From Actinomycetota bacterium (GTDB lineage: Bacteria > Actinomycetota > UBA4738 > HRBIN12): a stretch of DNA of 64,000 nucleotides. The position numbers and the translations under genes are program-made. The notes under the pieces are model-generated. The model saw nothing but the letters and a program-made list of their open reading frames with translations. It searched no databases and was not told the DNA's origin. Below, in pieces: positions 33,378 to 42,872 of this stretch. The stretch lies in contig DASSCU010000058.1 of NCBI GenBank assembly GCA_035697485.1, positions 1 to 64,000 on the forward strand, read 5' to 3'. Each line of letters opens with the position of its first letter. Position 1 is the stretch's first letter.

Positions 33378-34985
33378 CTAGTCGGACGGTCGCGGTGTCG
33401 ATGAGGGTTCATCGCTACCGCGCAGGATCGCCTCCTGCTCTTCTGCCGACGAGGAGTATCCTGCTGCCTCCGGCACGCCCCTTTCGCCCTGCGTCAGGGC
33501 GAACTCCTCTTCCGGAGAGAGCACCAGGCGGTGCCTGCCCGCGATCGCGAAGTAGAGGATGCCCAGAACGAAGTAGACGGCGACGCCGTACACACCCGGC
33601 CGGTAGTCCTCGTTGAGGAAGATCGACACCAGAGCCACCACGGCGATCACGCCGGCCAGCATTGCGCCCGCCTGACCCCACGGGCTCACGTACGGACGAT
33701 CGATGTTCGGGAGCTTGCGGCGGAGCAGCACGAACGAGATCGCCTGCAACGTGTACGCGAGCACGGCTGCGAAGACGGCCATGTTCAGGATCGCGGCCAC
33801 GACCTGCGCCCCGAGATCTCCTTCCTGCCTGCCGAGGTACCAGACGACCCACAGCACCGCGTAGCCGACGACGGCGCCCGCGATCAGGGCGACGTGCGGC
33901 GTCTTCCGCGTCTTGTGCGTCACCGAGAGGAACTTCGGGAAGTACCCGGCCCGCGAGAGCGAGTACGTGTTCCGCCCGTATGCGTACATGATCGTGAAGA
34001 AACTCGCGATCAGGCCGACGAGCCCCATCATGCCGAGCAGCACGGCGCCGGTGTTGTCACCGAAGATCGCCTTGAAGCCGTCGAACAATGGAGTGCCCGA
34101 CTCGCCGATCGCGAGCGCGCCGCCCCCCACCCCCGTGTTGAGCAAGAGGACGCCGATGCTGAGCAGCAGCAGCGTGTGCATGCCGCGGATCGTGCCCTTG
34201 GGCACGTCGCGGCGGGGGTCCATCGACTCCTCGGCCGCGAGCGGGACCTCCTCGATCGCGAGGTAGAACCAGATCGCGAACGGCAGTGCCTTGAAGATGC
34301 CGCTGATCCCGAACGGCAGGAACGAGCCGTCGCCGGCTGGCGTCTCACCACCTCCGTCGGCGATGTTGAACCACAGATCCGGGCTGAACTCCCCGCTCAC
34401 GAGCGCCGCGACGTAGAACACGAGGAGGATGCCCATCGCGACCACCGTGATGCCCACGGTGAAACGGAACGTGGCCTCGACGCCGCTGATGTTGACCGCG
34501 AGGAACACGATGTAGAAGACCGCCCACCAGAACGGCTCGCTGTTCCAGAACGGATCGCCGGTGATGTTGAACAGGTCGGCGATCGTCGACTGCGCGAGCA
34601 GCGCGATCGCCCCGCCGACGACGGCGGTCGTGATCACGTACTCGGCGTTCTCGGCGAGCCCGGTGAGGAACCCTCCCCACGGACCCATCGCCGACCGAGC
34701 GAACGAGTATGCCCCACCCGTGTGCGGGAGTGCCGGGGACATCTCGGCGATGCTGTAGCAGAGCCCGTAGTACATGATCGCGATGATGACTGTCGCGATC
34801 AGCAGGCCCCCGAAGCCTCCGACGGATAGACCGAAGTTCCATCCGTAGTAGTCGCCCGAGATGACGGCGCCGACCCCGAGTGCCCAGAGGGACCACACGC
34901 CGGCGTGGCGCCGGAGCCCTCGATCTTCGAAGTAGCCCTCGCCGACCTCTCGGTACGTGACCGATCCGACCTTGCGCTCGGACAT
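33378..34985 (-). CDS. APC-family amine/amino acid permease, ethanolamine-permease type
   Basis: A 535-residue permease with about 12 membrane segments. The start (LRRHAGVWSLWALGVGAVISG, then DYYGWNFGLSVGGFGG) and the segment EMSPALPHTGGAYSFARSAM are characteristic of the ethanolamine permease (Eat) branch of the amino acid-polyamine-cation superfamily. The C-terminal tail of about 50 residues is cytosolic and acidic. Together with the downstream gamma-glutamyl ligase it suggests import and glutamylation of ethanolamine or another amine; related amino acids cannot be excluded. A palindromic site and a TTGACA-like element lie about 65-75 bases upstream of the ATG. Confidence 0.88.
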   Translation of the reverse strand: MSERKVGSVTYREVGEGYFEDRGLRRHAGVWSLWALGVGAVISGDYYGWNFGLSVGGFGGLLIATVIIAIMYYGLCYSIAEMSPALPHTGGAYSFARSAMGPWGGFLTGLAENAEYVITTAVVGGAIALLAQSTIADLFNITGDPFWNSEPFWWAVFYIVFLAVNISGVEATFRFTVGITVVAMGILLVFYVAALVSGEFSPDLWFNIADGGGETPAGDGSFLPFGISGIFKALPFAIWFYLAIEEVPLAAEESMDPRRDVPKGTIRGMHTLLLLSIGVLLLNTGVGGGALAIGESGTPLFDGFKAIFGDNTGAVLLGMMGLVGLIASFFTIMYAYGRNTYSLSRAGYFPKFLSVTHKTRKTPHVALIAGAVVGYAVLWVVWYLGRQEGDLGAQVVAAILNMAVFAAVLAYTLQAISFVLLRRKLPNIDRPYVSPWGQAGAMLAGVIAVVALVSIFLNEDYRPGVYGVAVYFVLGILYFAIAGRHRLVLSPEEEFALTQGERGVPEAAGYSSSAEEQEAILRGSDEPSSTPRPSD

Positions 34986-35048
34986 GCGTCACCCTCCCTC
35001 CCGGCGACCCCCCGTCGCGCGGACAGCGGTATGGAGACACAAAAGGGG

Positions 35049-35062
35049 TTTGTCTGTCAAAC
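35049..35062. promoter_or_regulatory. Operator-like site 1, upstream of the permease
   Basis: TTTGTCTGTCAAAC differs at one base from the perfect palindromic site at 35377. It overlaps the stop codon of the small gene at 35057 and lies 64 bases upstream of the permease ATG. On the minus strand it contains TTGACA (35060-35055), a perfect -35 hexamer, although no clear -10 follows. Probably bound by the adjacent GntR-family regulator. Confidence 0.6.
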
Positions 35063-35341
35063 GTCCGTCGCAGGTTTCCGACGGGCTCTTCGGAGCCCGA
35101 TCGCGACGGCCAGGACGGCCAGGGCGGCGACGGCGGTGGTCGGCACGACCCCCCACCATGCCACCGCATCGGCGACGAGCAGGCCGATCAGGACCGCACC
35201 CCCGATGACGAACGCGCTCCGTGGGAGACGCAACCACCTGAGGGCAACGAGCAGCGCCAGGGGGATGCCGAGGATCGGCCAGAAGTTCCAGCCCTGGGCT
35301 GGTCCGGTGAGCACCGGCACGCCGACGCCGAGTACTTCCAT
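35057..35341 (-). CDS. Small membrane protein between regulator and permease
   Basis: A 94-residue protein with three hydrophobic segments: about residues 20-36, 43-62 and 65-83, ending in RRARRKPATDV. No motif is recognised. It lies between two operator-like palindromes and upstream of the permease on the same strand, so it is probably part of the same regulated unit. It could be an accessory of the permease, but this is inference from position. Confidence 0.55.
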   Translation of the reverse strand: MEVLGVGVPVLTGPAQGWNFWPILGIPLALLVALRWLRLPRSAFVIGGAVLIGLLVADAVAWWGVVPTTAVAALAVLAVAIGLRRARRKPATDV

Positions 35342-35367
35342 CGGGCCATGCTACGGCCGTTTCGACT

Positions 35368-35396
35368 TTGACAGAATTTGTCTGACAAACTATCCT
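35368..35396 (+). promoter_or_regulatory. Near-consensus promoter with palindromic operator in its spacer
   Basis: TTGACA (35368-35373), a 17-base spacer, then TATCCT (35391-35396). The spacer contains the perfect palindrome TTTGTC-T-GACAAA at 35377-35389, ending one base before the -10 box. A repressor bound here would block RNA polymerase. The GntR-family gene starts at 35431, so this is the expected layout for autorepression, and the operator also lies 36 bases upstream of the divergent small membrane protein. Confidence 0.8.
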
Positions 35397-35430
35397 GAGC
35401 GCTCGCGACGAGGGAGGACGAGGGGGCGGT

Positions 35431-36162
35431 GTGGCGAGGAAGCGACTGTCGTTCCGGGTGAGGGACGACCTCTTGTCGCGCATCTCGTCGGGACGGATCC
35501 CGCCAGGCTCGAAGCTGCCGCCCGAGCCCGCGCTCGCCGAGGAGCTCGGTGTCTCCCGCCCCACGCTGCGTGAGGCGCTGCGGTCCCTCGAGGAGGACGG
35601 CTTCGTGTCGCGTACGCGCGGCGCCGGCACCTACGCGACGCACCGACCGCGCCTACGGAACAACCTCGACGTGAACTTCGGCGTGACCGAGGCGATCAGG
35701 GCTTCGGGTATGGAGCCGGGCACGACCCAGAGCTCCGTGCACACCGACGGCGCGTCGGACGACGAGGCGGCGACGCTCGATCTGCATCCGGGCGATCCCG
35801 TCGTGCGACTCGAGCGCGTGCGGACCGCCGACGGCGATCCCGTCGTGCTGTCCGTCGACGTCGTCTCGGCGTCACGGCTGGCGGCGGCCGAGCTCACCTC
35901 GATGCCGCTCGACGGCTCCGTCTACGAGCTGCTCGAGCAGCACGGCAGCCCCGTCGAGCACGGCGTCGTGAGGGTAGAGCCGGCCAAGGCCGACCGTGCG
36001 CTGGCGAAGCGTCTCGGTGTGAAGAGCGGTGCGCTCCTGATGTACATGCGCCAGATCGACTTCGGGCGCGAGGGAGAGCCGCTCCTGCTCTCCCACGAGC
36101 ACCACCTCGCCGAAGCGTTCGAGTTCACGGTGGTCCGACGCGGGCCGGGAAGGAGATCCTGA
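35431..36162 (+). CDS. GntR-family transcriptional regulator, HutC subfamily (UTRA domain)
   Basis: A 243-residue regulator. The N-terminal winged helix is SKLPPEPALAEELGVSRPTLREALRSLEEDGFVSRTRGAGTYA, in pieces the standard GntR helix-turn-helix (about residues 27-70). The rest is a UTRA ligand domain: VVRLERVRTADGDPVVLSVDVV, then LMYMRQIDFGREGEPLLLSHEHH. HutC-type regulators are repressors released by a small ligand, often a substrate of the controlled pathway. Its promoter carries a palindrome in the spacer, and a near-copy lies before the permease. It heads an operon with aldolase, dehydrogenase and kinase genes (overlaps of one base, zero and four bases). Confidence 0.9.
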   Translation: MARKRLSFRVRDDLLSRISSGRIPPGSKLPPEPALAEELGVSRPTLREALRSLEEDGFVSRTRGAGTYATHRPRLRNNLDVNFGVTEAIRASGMEPGTTQSSVHTDGASDDEAATLDLHPGDPVVRLERVRTADGDPVVLSVDVVSASRLAAAELTSMPLDGSVYELLEQHGSPVEHGVVRVEPAKADRALAKRLGVKSGALLMYMRQIDFGREGEPLLLSHEHHLAEAFEFTVVRRGPGRRS

Positions 36163-36989
36163 TGATGACCGACGTCGGCAAGACGATGCGGATGAAACGC
36201 GTGATCGATCCCGACGGGGTCTCGGTGATCTGCGCGCTCGACCACGGCATGACGTCGCCGACGTTCCTCGAGCCGCTGGCCGACATCACGCAGCGAACCC
36301 GCGAAGCCGTCGCCGGCGGGTCGAACGTGATCATGATGAGCAAGGGGATGATCCGGATCGCGGCCGAGGGATTCTCGCCCACCACGTCGCTCGCGTTGCT
36401 GCTCTCGGCGAGCGCTTCGCCCGACGGCGACCGCCCGCAGATCGTGCAGATCGCGGAGGTCGAGGAGGCCCTGACCCTCGGTGCCGACGCCGTGGTGCTG
36501 TTCACCGCGCTCGGCGGCGACACGGAGCCCGGCATGATCGACATCCTTTCGGCGGTGGGTCGGGAGTGCGCGATCCTCGGTATGCCGTTCATCGCCGAGG
36601 CCGAGTTCCCGACCACCTACGCGACGGTCGAGGAGCTCAAGCAGCAGTACGGATTCGAGTACCTCCGTCGCAACGTGCGTCTGTGCGCCGAGCTCGGCGC
36701 CGACATCGTGAAGACGAACTGGCCCGGGGATCAGGACTCGTTCGCGAAGTGCGTCGAGGCCGCCAACGGCATCCCGGTAGTGCTCGCCGGTGGCTCCCGG
36801 CTCGAGGACGACGAGCTGCTCTCCCGCATGGAACAGGCGATGGCCGTCGGTGCGATCGGCTGCTCGGTCGGCCGGAACATCTTCATGCACGCGAACCCCG
36901 AGGCGATCACCCGAGCGCTCTCGCGCGTGATCAGGGAACGCTGGTCCGCGGACAAGGCGCTCGATGCTCTGCGGGAGGAGATGGCGTAG
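36162..36989 (+). CDS. DhnA-type class I aldolase (FbaB/LsrF-like)
   Basis: A 275-residue TIM-barrel aldolase of the DeoC/FbaB/LacD family. The opening VSVICALDHGMTSP is the conserved first strand; the Schiff-base Lys is in LGADIVKTNWPGD; the phosphate-binding end is VVLAGGSRL and AIGCSVGRNIF. Relatives cleave ketose phosphates (FbaB, sulfofructose-phosphate aldolase YihT) or act as LsrF-type thiolases. Its ATG shares a base with the GntR stop (TGATG) behind a good ribosome binding site; a second ATG follows at 36165. With the dehydrogenase and kinase next to it, it probably performs the cleavage step of a ketose-phosphate pathway. Confidence 0.85.
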   Translation: MMTDVGKTMRMKRVIDPDGVSVICALDHGMTSPTFLEPLADITQRTREAVAGGSNVIMMSKGMIRIAAEGFSPTTSLALLLSASASPDGDRPQIVQIAEVEEALTLGADAVVLFTALGGDTEPGMIDILSAVGRECAILGMPFIAEAEFPTTYATVEELKQQYGFEYLRRNVRLCAELGADIVKTNWPGDQDSFAKCVEAANGIPVVLAGGSRLEDDELLSRMEQAMAVGAIGCSVGRNIFMHANPEAITRALSRVIRERWSADKALDALREEMA

Positions 36990-38045
36990 ATGCGCGCCGC
37001 ATTCATGACCGACGTCAACGCCGTCGAGGTCCGCGACGACGCGCGCGAACCCGAGCTCGATCCCGCCGGCGCCTTGCTGCGGGTCGAGGCGTGCGGCATC
37101 TGCGGCACCGACGCCCGCACGTTCTTCAACGGCGATCCGAAGGCGCCGTCGCCGTGGCAGCTCGGCCACGAGCCCGTGGGAGTGCTGGAACAGGTCGGTC
37201 CCCGGGCCGATCTGCCGCCGGGCGTGGCGCAAGGCGACCGGGTGTTCCTCGGTTCGATCCTCACGTGTGGCGAATGCCGGTGGTGTGCCGAGGGCTTCCA
37301 GAACCTGTGTGAGCACCACCTGCTCTACGGCTACGACCCGTATCCCGGGGCCTACGCGGAGGTCGCCGGAGTGCCCCCGATCGCCACGAAGAACCTGATC
37401 CCGCTGCCGCCCGAGCTACCGTCCGACCTCGCGACCGTCGCCGATCCCTTCGCGTGCGCGCTGAACGGCATCGAGCAGCTCGACGTGCGATTGGGCGACA
37501 CCGTGGTGATCATCGGCACCGGCCCGATCGGCTGTTGGCAGGCCGTGATGGCGCGTGACCGTGGGGCGTCGAGGGTGTACCTCACCGACGTCTCGGGCGA
37601 CCGGCTGAAGGTCGCTCTCGACGCGGTGGGGGACGTCGTCGACGACTCGTGGGTCGCGGGCGACGACAACGGCGTCGACGAGGTGCTCTCGCGCACCGGT
37701 GGTCATGGCGCCGAGCGGGTGAGTGTGGCTGCACCGGCCAAGCCCGCCCAGCAGGCGGCCCTCGAGATGGCCGCAAAGCGTGCGAAGGTCGTGTACTTCG
37801 CCGGGCTTCCCAAGCACGATCCGGTGAGCCCGCTCGACATGAACCAGCTGCACTACAAGGAACTCGACATTTGCGGCGCGTACGGGGCAACGCATCGTCA
37901 GTACCGCATCACGATGGACTACCTCGACCGCAAGCAGGACGTGCTCGCGGCGGTCGTGACGCACCGATGGCCGCTCGAGCAGATCGCCGAGGCGTTCGAG
38001 ACGATCCGATCGGGCACCGGTCTGAAGATGGTGATCGTGCCGTGA
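36990..38045 (+). CDS. Zinc-dependent medium-chain alcohol/polyol dehydrogenase
   Basis: A 351-residue MDR enzyme. The catalytic zinc site begins with CGICGTDARTF and GHEPVG; the structural zinc is bound by the four Cys of CGECRWCAEGFQNLC; the NAD-binding loop is IGTGPIGCWQ. It resembles sorbitol and threonine dehydrogenases, which oxidise a secondary alcohol to a ketone. It starts the base after the aldolase stop. Likely step: oxidation of a polyol (or amino alcohol) to the ketose taken by the kinase; the exact substrate is not shown by sequence. Confidence 0.87.
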   Translation: MRAAFMTDVNAVEVRDDAREPELDPAGALLRVEACGICGTDARTFFNGDPKAPSPWQLGHEPVGVLEQVGPRADLPPGVAQGDRVFLGSILTCGECRWCAEGFQNLCEHHLLYGYDPYPGAYAEVAGVPPIATKNLIPLPPELPSDLATVADPFACALNGIEQLDVRLGDTVVIIGTGPIGCWQAVMARDRGASRVYLTDVSGDRLKVALDAVGDVVDDSWVAGDDNGVDEVLSRTGGHGAERVSVAAPAKPAQQAALEMAAKRAKVVYFAGLPKHDPVSPLDMNQLHYKELDICGAYGATHRQYRITMDYLDRKQDVLAAVVTHRWPLEQIAEAFETIRSGTGLKMVIVP

Positions 38046-39559
38046 GCGCGTACGTGATCGGTTGCGACGTCGGCAGCCAGGGCACGAACGCGGCCCTCTA
38101 CCGCGACGACGGAGAGCTGATCGACTCGGCGTACGAGGCGTACGACGTCAGCTTCCCCCAGCCCGCGTGGGCCGAACAGGATCCCGACATGTGGACCGCG
38201 GCGGTCGAACGCGCCTGCGCGCGGCTCGTCGCGGCGAGCCCCGAGGGCGCGGGCACGATCCTCGGACTCTCGTTCGGTTCGCAGCTCGACGGCATGGTCG
38301 TCTGCGACGGTGACGGCAGGCCCGTGCGTCCCGCGATGATCTGGATGGACCGGCGCGCCGAGGCCCAGGCCGCCGCGCTCGGCAAGCGCATGTCGCCGCA
38401 GGACTTCTACGCCGCCGTCGGTGCGAACCTCGATTCGTCGCACGCGGTGTTCAAGGCGATGTGGGTGCGTGACGAGGAGCCCGACGCCTGGAAGCGCGCC
38501 CGTCACATCATGCCGCCCGGCTCGTACGTGCTGCGGCACGTCAGCGGCGACCTCGCCGTCGACTACTCGAACGCCAGCTCGCTCGCGCTGCTCGACCCGC
38601 GAACGCGCGCCTGGTCGTCCGATGCGCTCGCCGCGACCGAGATCGACGAGGCGATGCTGCCCAGGCTCGGGGCCGGCACGGAGGCCGTCGGCACGGTCAC
38701 TGCGACGTTCGCCGAGGCGAGCGGGCTCGACCCGTCGACGCTCGTGGCGATCGGCTGCGGCGACGAGATGGCGGCCACGCTCGGGGCCGGGGTCTTCGAG
38801 CCCGGCGACGTCTGCGACGTGGTCGGCACGGCCGAGCCCGTCTGCGCTGCGAGCGCCGAACCGCGCGAGGATCCGACGATGCTCGTCGAGTGCCATCCCC
38901 ACGCCGACCCCGACGCCTGGCTCCTCGAGAACCCCGGGTTCGTCTCCGGCGGCAACCTGCGGTGGTGGCGCGACCAGTTCGCGCCCATCGAGCGCGACGC
39001 CGAAGCGGTGGGGCTCGGTGACGCGTACGACTTCCTTTCGACGGAGGCGGGACACGTCGATCCCGGCGCGGAGGGGCTCGTCTTCCTGCCGTGCATGCAG
39101 GGAGCGATGGCCCCCGAGTGGAACGGGGCCGCCCGTGGCGTGTTCTACGGGCTCTCGCTCGCGCACACCCGTGATCACATGACGCGCGCGATCCTCGAGG
39201 GCAGCGCGTTCGCCCTCCGCGACATCCTCGACGCGATGAAGGACGCCGGCCTCGACGTGCGGCGGCTCACGATCGTGGGCGGCGGCGCGAAGGGTCCGCT
39301 GTGGCGGCAGATCAAGGCCGACGTCACGGGGCTGCCGGTGCGGGTGCCCGAGTCGGTCGAGACGACCGCGACCGGCGCCGCGATCCTCGCCGCGGTCGGT
39401 GCCGGTGTTCACGAGCACGTCGCCGACGCCGTCGAAGCGTTCGTCCGGTTCCGTCCTGACGTGCACCAACCCGACGACACCAACCGCGAGGCGTACGAGG
39501 ATGCGTACGGGCGCTACCGGGCGGTGTACGGGGCGCTGCGCCCGGTGTTCGGCACCTGA
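38042..39559 (+). CDS. FGGY-family carbohydrate kinase (xylulokinase-like)
   Basis: A 505-residue sugar kinase. The N-terminal phosphate loop is VIGCDVGSQGTNAALY; the sugar-binding segment PAWAEQDPDMWTAAVERA and SFGSQLDGMVVCD; the second ATP-binding part is AIGCGDEMAATLGAG and LTIVGGGAKGPLWRQ. Closest by pattern to xylulokinases and LsrK-type kinases. GTG 38042 overlaps the dehydrogenase stop (GTGA). As the last gene of the GntR operon it probably phosphorylates the ketose produced by the dehydrogenase, before aldolase cleavage. Confidence 0.88.
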   Translation: MSAYVIGCDVGSQGTNAALYRDDGELIDSAYEAYDVSFPQPAWAEQDPDMWTAAVERACARLVAASPEGAGTILGLSFGSQLDGMVVCDGDGRPVRPAMIWMDRRAEAQAAALGKRMSPQDFYAAVGANLDSSHAVFKAMWVRDEEPDAWKRARHIMPPGSYVLRHVSGDLAVDYSNASSLALLDPRTRAWSSDALAATEIDEAMLPRLGAGTEAVGTVTATFAEASGLDPSTLVAIGCGDEMAATLGAGVFEPGDVCDVVGTAEPVCAASAEPREDPTMLVECHPHADPDAWLLENPGFVSGGNLRWWRDQFAPIERDAEAVGLGDAYDFLSTEAGHVDPGAEGLVFLPCMQGAMAPEWNGAARGVFYGLSLAHTRDHMTRAILEGSAFALRDILDAMKDAGLDVRRLTIVGGGAKGPLWRQIKADVTGLPVRVPESVETTATGAAILAAVGAGVHEHVADAVEAFVRFRPDVHQPDDTNREAYEDAYGRYRAVYGALRPVFGT

Positions 39560-39568
39560 GCGAGCCGA

Positions 39569-40336
<768 letters not shown>

Positions 40337-40382
40337 CGACGCCCCTCCTCGAGTCGAACGGCCGAAGGGTACGCCCTGGGTC

Positions 40383-40388
40383 TACGAT
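40383..40388 (+). promoter_or_regulatory. Possible -10 box (TACGAT) for the aldehyde dehydrogenase
   Basis: TACGAT lies 29 bases before the ATG at 40418, leaving room for the clear ribosome binding site GCGAGGAGG. No -35 is evident. Confidence 0.35.
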
Positions 40389-40417
40389 GCGCCCGTCGAG
40401 GTGCGAGGAGGTGACCG

Positions 40418-41848
40418 ATGAGTGAGCTCATGGTGCTCGGAGGCGAGCGTGTGGCGGCCCTCGACGGCGCGACCGTTGACGTGATCGAGCCTGCGACCGG
40501 CGCGCCGTTGGCCGATGTGGCAAGGGGTGGTCCGCAGGACGCGACGCGCGCCGTCGACGTCGCCGCACGGGCGTTCGACGAGGGGGCGTGGCCACGCATG
40601 TCGGCAAGGGAGCGCGGCCGTCTCCTCACGAAGGCTTCCTTCCTGATCCGGGAGCGTCAGGAGCAGCTCGCCGAGCTCGAGGCTCGCAACGGGGGAAAAC
40701 CGATCTCGGCGGCACGCGGCGAGATCGACATCGTCGCGAACGTCTTCGAGTACTGGGGCGGGGCGGCGAACAAGATCACGGGGGAGACGATCCCGATCGT
40801 GCCGCCCGGGCTCGACGTCACCCTGCGGGAACCGGTCGGGGTCTGCGCGCTCATCACCCCGTGGAACTTCCCGGCGGTGATCGCGAGCTGGAAGATCGCC
40901 CCCGCGCTCGCGTGCGGCAACCCCGCCGTCGTCAAGCCCGCATCGCAGACCCCTTTGACGGCCCTCGCGCTCGCAGAGATCCTCTACGAAGCAGGGCTTC
41001 CCGAAGGGACCCTCAGCGTGCTCCCCGGGCCGGGTTCCACCACGGCCGGCGCGCTGATCGCCGATCAGCGCGTCGCGAAGATCTCGTTCACGGGATCGAC
41101 CGAGGTGGGCACGACGGTGATGCAGACCGCGGCGACGAACATCACGCGCGTCTCGCTGGAGCTCGGCGGGAAGTCGGCGAACGTGGTGTTCGACGACGCC
41201 GACCTCGACGTCTGTGTCGAGAAGTCCTTGTGGTCGGTGTTCGACAACGCGGGACAGGACTGCTGTGCGCGGTCGCGCCAGTTCGTGCAGCGCGGCATCT
41301 ACGACGAGTACGTCGAGCGGTTCGCTCGGCGGGCCACGTCGATCGCCGTCGGCGACCCGCTCGACGAGGCCACCGAGATGGGCCCCCTGATCTCGTCGGG
41401 GCAGCGTCAAGCGTCGCTCGACTACCTGTCGATCGGCATCGACGAGGGGGCGCGCCACGTCACCGGCGGCGACGTCCCGGAGGGTGACGGGTTCTTCATG
41501 CGACCAGCCGTGCTCGCCGACGTCGACAACGCGTGGCGCGTGGCGCAGGAGGAGATCTTCGGTCCCGTCGTGTGCCTGTTGCCGTTCGACACCGAAGAGG
41601 AAGCGGTCAGGCTCGCGAACGACTCCCCGTTCGGGCTGTCGGGCACGATCTGGACGCGGGACCTCGGGCGGGCGATCCGGGTCGCCAAGGGGATCCGGAC
41701 CGGGAACCTCAGCGTGAACGCTGCGTCGAGCGTGCACACGGAGGCTCCGTTCGGGGGGTTCAAGCAGAGCGGCATCGGCCGCGAGATGGGCATGGCGGCG
41801 GTGCAGCTCTACACCGAGGTCAAGAACGTCTACCTCAACGAGGAGTGA
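40418..41848 (+). CDS. NAD(P)-dependent aldehyde dehydrogenase
   Basis: A 476-residue aldehyde dehydrogenase. Landmarks: ALITPWNFPAVIASWKIAPAL, the catalytic Glu in LELGGKSANVVF, the catalytic Cys in NAGQDCCARSRQFV, and EEIFGPVVCLLPF. The overall pattern is of the betaine/gamma-glutamyl-aminobutyraldehyde dehydrogenase group. It could oxidise an aldehyde from the polyol pathway, or gamma-glutamyl-acetaldehyde if the window encodes an ethanolamine route. It is followed after a few bases by the cyclase-like gene. Confidence 0.9.
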   Translation: MSELMVLGGERVAALDGATVDVIEPATGAPLADVARGGPQDATRAVDVAARAFDEGAWPRMSARERGRLLTKASFLIRERQEQLAELEARNGGKPISAARGEIDIVANVFEYWGGAANKITGETIPIVPPGLDVTLREPVGVCALITPWNFPAVIASWKIAPALACGNPAVVKPASQTPLTALALAEILYEAGLPEGTLSVLPGPGSTTAGALIADQRVAKISFTGSTEVGTTVMQTAATNITRVSLELGGKSANVVFDDADLDVCVEKSLWSVFDNAGQDCCARSRQFVQRGIYDEYVERFARRATSIAVGDPLDEATEMGPLISSGQRQASLDYLSIGIDEGARHVTGGDVPEGDGFFMRPAVLADVDNAWRVAQEEIFGPVVCLLPFDTEEEAVRLANDSPFGLSGTIWTRDLGRAIRVAKGIRTGNLSVNAASSVHTEAPFGGFKQSGIGREMGMAAVQLYTEVKNVYLNEE

Positions 41849-41853
41849 CGCGC

Positions 41854-42843
41854 GTGGAGGCATGGCGATCCGCGCTGCGAGGCGATCCACTCCCGTGGCT
41901 GCTCGAGCGCGATCAGCCCGCCGTTCGACACCTCGCGCTGACACACCTCCTCGACGAGCCGCCCGAGGCGCCGGCGGCCCGCCGCGCCCGGGCGGCCGCG
42001 ATGCGCGCCGATCCGATCGCCGCGATCCTCGCGGCGCAGGACCCCGAGGGCTGGTGGGTGCGGCCCGGCGCACGCTACGCGTCGAAGTACACCGGTTGGT
42101 TCTGGTCGCTGATCTTCCTGGAGCAGATGGGCGCCGACCCCCACGACCCTCGGGTGCAGCGGGCCTGCGACTACGCGCTCACCCACGGCCAGGCACCGGG
42201 CGGCGGCTTCGGCTGGACGACCACGAACAGCTCCGCGGTGCACTGCCTGACCGGGAACCTCCTGCGTTCCTTGATCGCCTTCGGGAGACTCGACGACGAG
42301 CGGGTCCGCCTCGGCATCGCGTGGGAGGCGAGCGCGAGCACCGGCGACGGTCACGAGCGCTGGTATCCGGGTGCGACCAGCGGGCCGAGGTTCGCCTGCG
42401 GGATCAACGGCGGTCTCCCCTGCGGCTGGGGGGCGATCAAGGCGCTTCGAGCGTTCGCGGCGATCCCGCCCCGGCGTCGTACCCAGGCGGTGCGTCGCGC
42501 GATCGACCTGGGTGTCTCGTTCCTCCTCGAGCACGACCTCGCCTCCGGCGCCTTCCCGACCGACACCACGATCAGCAAGAACTGGACGAAGCTCGGGTTC
42601 CCCTCGGCCTACGTGGCCGACTCCTTGCAAGGCCTCGAGGCGCTCGTCGAGCTCGGCCGCGGCCGCGATGCCCGGGTGATGCCCGCACTCGACATGGTCA
42701 TGGCGAAGCAGGATGCCGAGGGCCGATGGCGCAACGACCACTCGTATCGCGGGAAGCTCTGGGCCGACGTCGATGCTCCCGGGTACCCCAGCAAGTGGGT
42801 GACGCTTCGAGCGTGCCGGGTCCTGAGGGGATGCCTCGGCTAG
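41854..42843 (+). CDS. Terpenoid-cyclase-like alpha/alpha-barrel protein
   Basis: A 329-residue protein with repeats of the squalene cyclase/prenyltransferase toroid: ILAAQDPEGWWV, YALTHGQAPGGGFGW, VSFLLEHDLASGAFPT and MVMAKQDAEGRWRND are QW-like repeat ends. The catalytic DxDD of cyclases is not seen and no signal peptide is present, so activity is uncertain. GTG 41854 is preferred over GTG 41845 because GAGGAG stands eight bases upstream of it. Probably co-transcribed with the aldehyde dehydrogenase. Confidence 0.7.
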   Translation: MEAWRSALRGDPLPWLLERDQPAVRHLALTHLLDEPPEAPAARRARAAAMRADPIAAILAAQDPEGWWVRPGARYASKYTGWFWSLIFLEQMGADPHDPRVQRACDYALTHGQAPGGGFGWTTTNSSAVHCLTGNLLRSLIAFGRLDDERVRLGIAWEASASTGDGHERWYPGATSGPRFACGINGGLPCGWGAIKALRAFAAIPPRRRTQAVRRAIDLGVSFLLEHDLASGAFPTDTTISKNWTKLGFPSAYVADSLQGLEALVELGRGRDARVMPALDMVMAKQDAEGRWRNDHSYRGKLWADVDAPGYPSKWVTLRACRVLRGCLG

Positions 42844-42859
42844 CGGAACCTCTGCTCGG

Positions 42860-42865
42860 TAGACT
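42860..42865 (+). promoter_or_regulatory. -10 box (TAGACT) for greA, leaderless type
   Basis: TAGACT ends seven bases before the ATG at 42873, which selects this start within a longer open frame. Confidence 0.5.
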
Positions 42866-42872
42866 CGCGCCC

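Noticed and set aside
33531-34829. A 432-codon plus-strand open frame
   Set aside because: Antisense to the amine permease; rich in Arg, His, Glu and Asp as expected for the complement of membrane-protein codons.
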